64,000 nucleotides of DNA, taken from contig CM019701.1 in assembly GCA_009760885.1 (NCBI GenBank), positions 15,038,282-15,102,281 of the forward strand, in the 5' to 3' direction. Each line of letters starts with the position of its first letter. Within the stretch, counting starts at the first letter, position 1. This document shows, piece after piece, positions 59,471-64,000 of this stretch. Source of the DNA: Achatina immaculata (Eukaryota > Mollusca > Gastropoda > Stylommatophora > Achatinidae). Under the pieces are notes generated by a model. That model had not been told where the DNA came from. It made no database searches and saw only the letters and a program-made list of their open reading frames with translations. The translations under genes were made by a program, and so were the position numbers.

Positions 59471-60073
59471 CCCACACAGAAAAAGGGGGGGGGGAATGGG
59501 TGGGAAAGCAGTCTTTTACATGAATCCTAACACCAGATTTGTAGCTTCATATCGTCATATCTACTTGCGCTTTGTACATTAGCAGCAGGTAGTGTATATG
59601 TTCTGACAGTTGTGTGTACCGCCAGTAAATTGTGAAGTCCTTTCAAAACGCAAGATTGGGCAGGGTTTAATTAAAAGCAGGATGTTGCCAACGCATGCTG
59701 TTTGTACTAAAACGTTGGGACTTTCCTCTTGTAAACTTCTATGAAGAGTAAGAAAATGTAGTTGTCGATACGTTACGAAGTTTCAGTTAAAAAAAAAACC
59801 AAAAATTACTCGCTTTATTTGCACTTTTCCTCTTAAAAAAAGACCGTTCTAAAGCAAGTAGATATTAATTATGGGTTTTACAAAGCACCATCTTACAGAA
59901 CAGCTGTGAGATATGACAGACTTTACAAATTTTAGGGTTTATCATAGCAAGCGATATTTGTATTGCAAATTCTAATTTCATCGCTACTTTACGCCCCCAC
60001 ATTATCATAAATGTCATACTTTTCTGTCACTAGATTCCGTCCTTTCATTACATAGGTAGACGCAACATGTTAG
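59470..60073. other. No gene seen
   Basis: AT-rich with a short G run near 59486. It may hold upstream exons of the 60-63.6 kb candidate gene, but none was recognised. Confidence 0.4.
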
Positions 60074-60356
60074 ATTTTCGAGTCCTTCACCTTGATTGAT
60101 AAGATCTTAAGGGCGTCTCCATGCCCGGTCAATATATTTTTAGATTGTTCACAGTGTAACGTTATTGTTGGAAAAGCCAACGAATCTGGAACCTTACTTA
60201 CTGGAACTTACAGGCGATGTGACGTACTCCAACATAGCAGAGTAGATGTGAGGACGAAATTTCGTTGTAATTTGTTTATTAAAGTGTTAGAGAAAATTAG
60301 ATGCGATTATTCTCGAAAACTTCTGAACGAAACACTTCAGTTGCAAGAAAAAGAAG
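60074..60356 (+). CDS. Candidate exon of an unidentified gene (exon a)
   Basis: Open from 60074 to a donor GAAG|GTTAGT, ending phase 1. The peptide has coding-like composition with cysteines: PVNIFLDCSQCNVIVGKA, LLTGTYRRCDVLQHSRVDV, KVLEKIRCDYSRKLLN. There is no in-frame ATG, so it would be internal. The acceptor is uncertain (after TTAG at 60073, CGAG at 60082 or TAAG at 60103, all phase 0). It is not LINE-like. Function unknown. Confidence 0.4.
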
Positions 60357-60540
60357 GTTAGTAAGAAATAGACTACGTAGGACGAGCGGTCGTCACTATG
60401 ACAGTTCACCGGCTATGTAGCATCTTGCTGGACTACAGTAGGACGGCCACTATCATTATCACTAGACACTAGAAGACTAGGTGTTTACTACTCGGAAATG
60501 AACCATTTGTACACACAGGGATTGAAAGTTAATAAAAAGC

Positions 60541-60571
60541 TTTTATATATATGTATGTATGTATGTATGTG

Positions 60572-60621
<50 letters not shown>

Positions 60622-60636
60622 TGTGTGTGTGAGAGA
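60541..60636. repeat. (TATG)n(GT)n microsatellite
   Basis: Compound tract followed by a 36-bp direct duplication (CTTATGATTCAACATGTTTC at about 60681 and 60717). Confidence 0.9.
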
Positions 60637-60829
60637 GAGCCCAAACTATGTACAACGATATCCTATTTCTTTAGTCTAACAGCTTATGATTCAACATGTT
60701 TCTTTAGTCTAATAGCTTATGATTCAACATGTTTCTGATAGTGCTGGAATGTGCTTCTGGAACTTTACCACAGTGGCTTGTGTATATTTATATATTTAGT
60801 TTTCTAAACACTCTTACACATCACACTTC

Positions 60830-60922
60830 CATGTGCTGGAGGTCTTGGAAATACAGACCAAACACCATACCTCCAATCTGCCTGGTATGGAAACAACGAT
60901 TTTACCTTTACCTTTACATATA
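60830..60922 (+). mobile_element. tRNA-derived SINE, family 1, 3' half
   Basis: GGTCTTGGAAATACAGACCA and CTCCAATCTGCCTGGTATGG match the family 1 body. It ends in (TTTACC)n at 60900-60918, the same tail repeat as the 8.7 kb copy. Confidence 0.65.
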
Positions 60923-61139
60923 CGTATACACAAAAACTGTTTGTATGCCTGCTTATAACCTGTTTCTTATGTCCGCGGCAGAAGTTCAGACAAACATTTC
61001 TCCCAGTTTTACTCTGTGCCTAATGTTCTTCACAGCATTGGCATTGCAGTTACAAGGAGATCCCACAGTACAAGTAACATGTGCAGAGTTAATTAATATT
61101 CATTAATCTTCCCATAACATCTCTGTTATCTTTCTGCAG

Positions 61140-61183
61140 TTTTTGACAGTACTAAAAAATCTAAAGAACTTAGCTTGAGTTAA
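61140..61183 (+). CDS. Possible alternative terminal exon after exon a
   Basis: A very good acceptor (CTCTGTTATCTTTCTGCAG) is followed by TT. With the single G left by exon a this gives V, then FDSTKKSKELSLS and TAA at 61181-61183. It would end the protein here instead of joining 61963. Confidence 0.25.
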
Positions 61184-61962
61184 TGGTCAGCTTTTTGCAT
61201 GGTTACATTAGGAAAAAATTATCCAGTTTTCGAACATATTTTTGTAACTTGGCAGTATAACTGAAAATCATCCATCCATAGTTTTCTTGCACATCTGTAA
61301 GTGAATCAATCATCATCCAACACATCTTGTGGCTATCTGCAGAACAGCAATAAATTCTGACTACTTCTCACAAACTGCAGTCTCCTCAGTCCAGCCCCTG
61401 TATGATGTTCTGACAGTGGGATATTCCTAGTGCCAGGATCTCCTAAGAATACACAACCAGTTCACTTCAGCATCGTAATCATGCACACATCTTCATTCCT
61501 GGTTTGAGCAAGCATGTCAGCATTACTGCAACCAGAAAAGTTTTGTTGAAAGATGACAGTTTGTTTTAATTTTGTTATCCAGCACTCTCCTCTTGCAGAA
61601 ACCACTGAAAACCATACTGGTTGTAAAAGTTTAAGAGTTTTCTGTCTTGTGGAACATTGTCAGTCTACACAGATATATCTTTGTCAGTTTCTCTTTTCTT
61701 TTTGCTGTGAATCTTTTCAGTGACTGTCAGGGTCACTTATTTCTTTCCTGTCATGGAGATACAATGACAGCGGTAAAGAGAAGAGAACATCATCAGAGAA
61801 ACAGGAGACAACTAAGAGACACAGACACATCATCGTACCAAGAGATACAGCAAACCAGAGATCAGTTGTAGCCGTTATTTTATGGTGAGACTGAGTACGA
61901 TGATGATGGTGATTACCTTCTGAGTTTAGTTTCACAGACTTAACCATCTACATGTTTCCTAG
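61184..61962. other. No firm gene; one isolated open frame
   Basis: A 35-codon basic frame starts with ATG at 61764 (MTAVKRREHHQRNRRQLRD). It is preceded by a good acceptor (GTGAATCTTTTCAG, 61721), but its phase does not fit exon a. It is not included in the model. Confidence 0.35.
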
Positions 61963-62035
61963 GCCCATGTTTGGGCTGTTTAGATCTCCATGGAGACTAC
62001 AGGTTTTCAGGCTGTATTCTGGACTGGTTAATCAG
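61963..62035 (+). CDS. Candidate exon b of the unidentified gene
   Basis: Acceptor ACATGTTTCCTAG and donor ATCAG|GTAATG. In the phase set by exon a it reads GPCLGCLDLHGDYRFSGC and ILDWLI, ending phase 2. Another frame gives an ATG at 61967 with MFGLFRSPWRLQVFRLYSG, which looks like a mitochondrial presequence. The frame is therefore not certain. Confidence 0.35.
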
Positions 62036-62111
62036 GTAATGATGATTATGATGATTACTATGTTTTAAGTATCATAAAATTATGGGTAATTTATTGTTAA
62101 TTTGTTTTTAG

Positions 62112-62367
62112 GATTGTGTACATAGTTATTTTTCTTGAATGTAGATATTCCCTGGAGATGGCAGACAAAGTCAACAATTCAGAAGAGCAGGAGGCTGAGA
62201 AAACATGGAGATTAATGGAGGAGTTTGACAGGGAAACCTTTCTTTTACGGAGATTAATGGAGGAGCTTGACAGTGAAACCTTTCTTGATGAAGCGGGTGA
62301 TTTCAAATATACCAACCCAGATGTGAAAACTGTCATACAAAGAGACGATATAAATTATCTGGGAAGT
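62112..62367 (+). CDS. Candidate exon c of the unidentified gene
   Basis: Acceptor TTTGTTTTTAG; perfect donor AAGT|GTAAGT. Reads IVYIVIFLECRYSLEMADK, then NSEEQEAEKTWRLMEEFDRE, and FKYTNPDVKTVIQRDDINYL. A 14-residue acidic unit is repeated in tandem (RLMEEFDRETFL / RLMEELDSETFL). If translation starts at the ATG at 62158, the predicted protein from there is 103 aa. Confidence 0.5.
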
Positions 62368-62561
62368 GTAAGTACAATTTCTTCCTAAAGCCATGATTGA
62401 GGTAGGCGTATCTGACCAGAAGGGAAGTTACTAGTGATGAAAAAAATAGAAAGAAGGTATGCCTTATCTTCTTTTAATCTCTCAAGAATGATTTAGCAGT
62501 GTTGTATGGTTAGTGTTTGAAAAGTAGTGAATGAAATCTTTAGATATGTGAAAATAAAAAT

Positions 62562-62705
62562 AACAAGAGAATTAACCTGGGACTTGAACCAGGGACTCCG
62601 ACAAAGTGAGCAGCCACATAAGCACAAGAAATGGTGCACTGTCCCCTTGGAGGTGTACGATGGTTGAGTGGATAGTGCACTGTTTCTTGTGGCTAGACAA
62701 CTGCT
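62562..62705. mobile_element. Second tRNA-like SINE palindrome (decayed)
   Basis: The left part on minus carries CCCTGGTTCAAGTCCCAGG (box B), close to the 16.6-16.9 kb element. An inner inverted repeat, CACAAGAAATGGTGCACTGT (62623-62642) against GTGCACTGTTTCTTGTG (62675-62691), joins the two halves. Confidence 0.55.
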
Positions 62706-62749
62706 AAACTTGCTAGTGAAGTCATCCAGAGAAATAGCAAACTTGACGC

Positions 62750-63250
62750 AATTAAAAACAAAAGTTCAAGGAAAATACTTTGTATACAATGGAAGGGATT
62801 CAAGACTAAAGCAGAGATAAGAGAAATGAGCATGTGGCAAACAGTTTTGGTAATGATCAAGAAAAGAAGATGGCATATGTGGGCCATGTGATGAGAAGAA
62901 ACAATCAGAGAATCACAAAGCAAGCCATCATATTGTAAACATCAGGAGTAAAAGAGAAGAGGATGACCTCTAGAGACCCTTAACACTGACCAGATAGACT
63001 AAAATAGTAGGCATCAAATCCCTTGATAGACTAAAATAGTAGGCATCAAATCTCTTGATAGACTAAAATAGTAGGCATCAAATCTCTTGATAGACTAAAA
63101 TAGTAGGCATCAAATCTCTTGATAGACTAAAATAGTAGGCATTAAATCCCTTGATGAGGCTGAGAAGCTCACCGAGAGTAGACTCATGGTGCGACACATT
63201 GCAAGCCATGTGTGACGTATGACGGCATGGGAAAGGTGTAAGACGTGATT
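62750..63250 (+). mobile_element. LINE-E 3' end with internal minisatellite
   Basis: Reads RKILCIQWKGFKTKAEIREM, KKRRWHMWA and QRITKQA, like 38.5 kb. It is then interrupted by a 32-bp repeat and resumes with EAEKLTESRLM-type sequence to GGCATGGGAAAGGTGTAAGA. Confidence 0.6.
62995..63155. repeat. 32-bp tandem repeat, 5 units
   Basis: The unit TAGACTAAAATAGTAGGCAT followed by CAAATCTCTTGA is nearly identical in all copies and lies inside the LINE-E sequence. Confidence 0.92.
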
Positions 63251-63415
63251 CTCATTGTGAACATGCAGGGACTTAATAAACTTAACTTAGTTCAAATGTA
63301 CCACACACTTCTAATAAACATGCTCTAAAAAGCAGTTGCAACATATAGCTAGATTTTTGTTTTTTTAAACAAGAGTCCATAATTTTAAATTGTCTTTTGT
63401 TGTGACTGTTCTCAG

Positions 63416-63473
63416 ACTAGCAAGAACCAGAATCAAGAACATCAAGAACTAGTTAATGATTGTAATACTGAAG
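63416..63473 (+). CDS. Candidate exon d of the unidentified gene
   Basis: Acceptor TTGTGACTGTTCTCAG; donor GAAG|GTAAGT. Reads TSKNQNQEHQELVNDCNTE, entered in phase 0 as required by exon c and left in phase 1. Confidence 0.5.
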
Positions 63474-63578
63474 GTAAGTAGGACATCAGAAATGGGACAG
63501 ATTTTGGAACTGAACTGTAGTTTTAATGTTATAAATTAATTGTAAAAGTCTAAGATTAAAATGTATTCATGTTGATAG

Positions 63579-63622
63579 AACTTCATGACAAGAAAGAAGC
63601 AAGTGAACCTGACATTTGTTGA
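63579..63622 (+). CDS. Candidate exon e (stop) of the unidentified gene
   Basis: Acceptor ATTCATGTTGATAG. Two bases complete a Glu codon, then LHDKKEASEPDIC and TGA at 63620-63622. An AATAAA follows at 63722-63727. Exons a-e together give 237 codons plus stop without any frame break. Confidence 0.5.
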
Positions 63623-63721
63623 AAAGTCTGTAGCAAAAAGAAAAGAGAAACAGGAAAGATATGTCTGTGAAGACTTCCATGGGAAAGAAAAGCAACAGAT
63701 TTAAATGCTCACCAAAGACAG

Positions 63722-63727
63722 AATAAA
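63722..63727 (+). terminator. Poly(A) signal of the candidate gene
   Basis: AATAAA 100 bases after the predicted stop. The downstream region is moderately GT-rich (GATGTTGATG). Confidence 0.4.
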
Positions 63728-63839
63728 TTGGAGAAATGTGATCAGCAAAAGACCTTTATGATGTTGATGATAATGAAGCTGTTTCATAAATATTGATTAT
63801 TTAGACTGGGGCAGTGCTTCTTATGTCTTATATTATCAA

Positions 63840-64000
63840 TATCATCATTTGTGCTGTCTCCCCATGGAAACTTGGCCGCAATGATTCTCCACTCTGATCT
63901 GTTTCCTGTCTCCATAGAGCTTTTGGTCAAGCTTGTCCCTGTCCATCTCTTGATGTTGTCCACTCATCTATATCACTGCCATCCTCTTGTTCATTTCCCT
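63840..64000 (-). mobile_element. LINE 3' end running off the window
   Basis: The minus strand reads NIKRWTGTSLTKSSMETGN and SEWRIIAAKFPWGDS, then GAT-rich codons. This has the C-terminal layout of LINE RT (RWTG...W) with a GAT-type tail. The 5' part lies beyond the right edge. Confidence 0.4.

Overview
This window is nuclear DNA of an animal, most likely an invertebrate and possibly a marine mollusc. The clearest evidence is one intron-rich housekeeping gene coding for a cytoplasmic poly(A)-binding protein. Around it lies a dense mix of non-LTR retrotransposons (LINEs), tRNA-derived SINEs, DNA-transposon remnants, minisatellites and tetranucleotide microsatellites. The mollusc placement is an inference from overall repeat style. 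No operons, Shine-Dalgarno sites or bacterial genes are seen.

Layout. 0-8 kb: mostly unassigned sequence with 3' ends of two LINEs, a 36-bp and a 46-bp minisatellite, and two candidate terminal exons of unknown genes (2069-2215 and 6297-6385, plus strand). 8.7-14 kb: a tRNA-SINE, a hAT-like element (9124-10382) that contains a LINE fragment, several LINE 3' ends, and a LINE whose coding region has grown into a 57-bp minisatellite (12.4-13.0 kb). 15.9-19.8 kb: a dispersed mid-repeat, a head-to-head SINE palindrome, compound microsatellites and a polypurine block. 20.0-22.1 kb: an I-like LINE (RT plus RNase H) with a 12-bp target-site duplication. 22.7-24.8 kb: two mid-repeat copies, a 22-bp minisatellite and a LINE-B 3' end. 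25.05-25.8 kb: a pogo/Tigger derivative. 26.2-29.0 kb: a CR1-like LINE split by another LINE. 29.5-35.2 kb: LINE-A, split by the nearly complete LINE-B (31174-34003) and by a second small LINE-B piece. 35.6-37.1 kb: SINEs and an I-like LINE inserted in the mid-repeat.

37.87-55.45 kb is the poly(A)-binding protein gene on the plus strand: TATA box, pyrimidine-rich start region (TOP-like), A-rich 5' leader, 11 coding exons (624 codons plus stop), and a 3' UTR of about 2.2 kb. All introns are GT-AG and all phases agree. The introns carry LINE fragments, most of them antisense.

55.5-64 kb: more LINE copies, some with clear target-site duplications, then a possible second gene (about 60.07-63.62 kb, plus strand) built from phase-compatible exons. 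I could not identify its product. Besides the poly(A)-binding protein gene, the main content is an unusually readable record of nested retrotransposition in which each LINE family carries its own short-repeat 3' tail.
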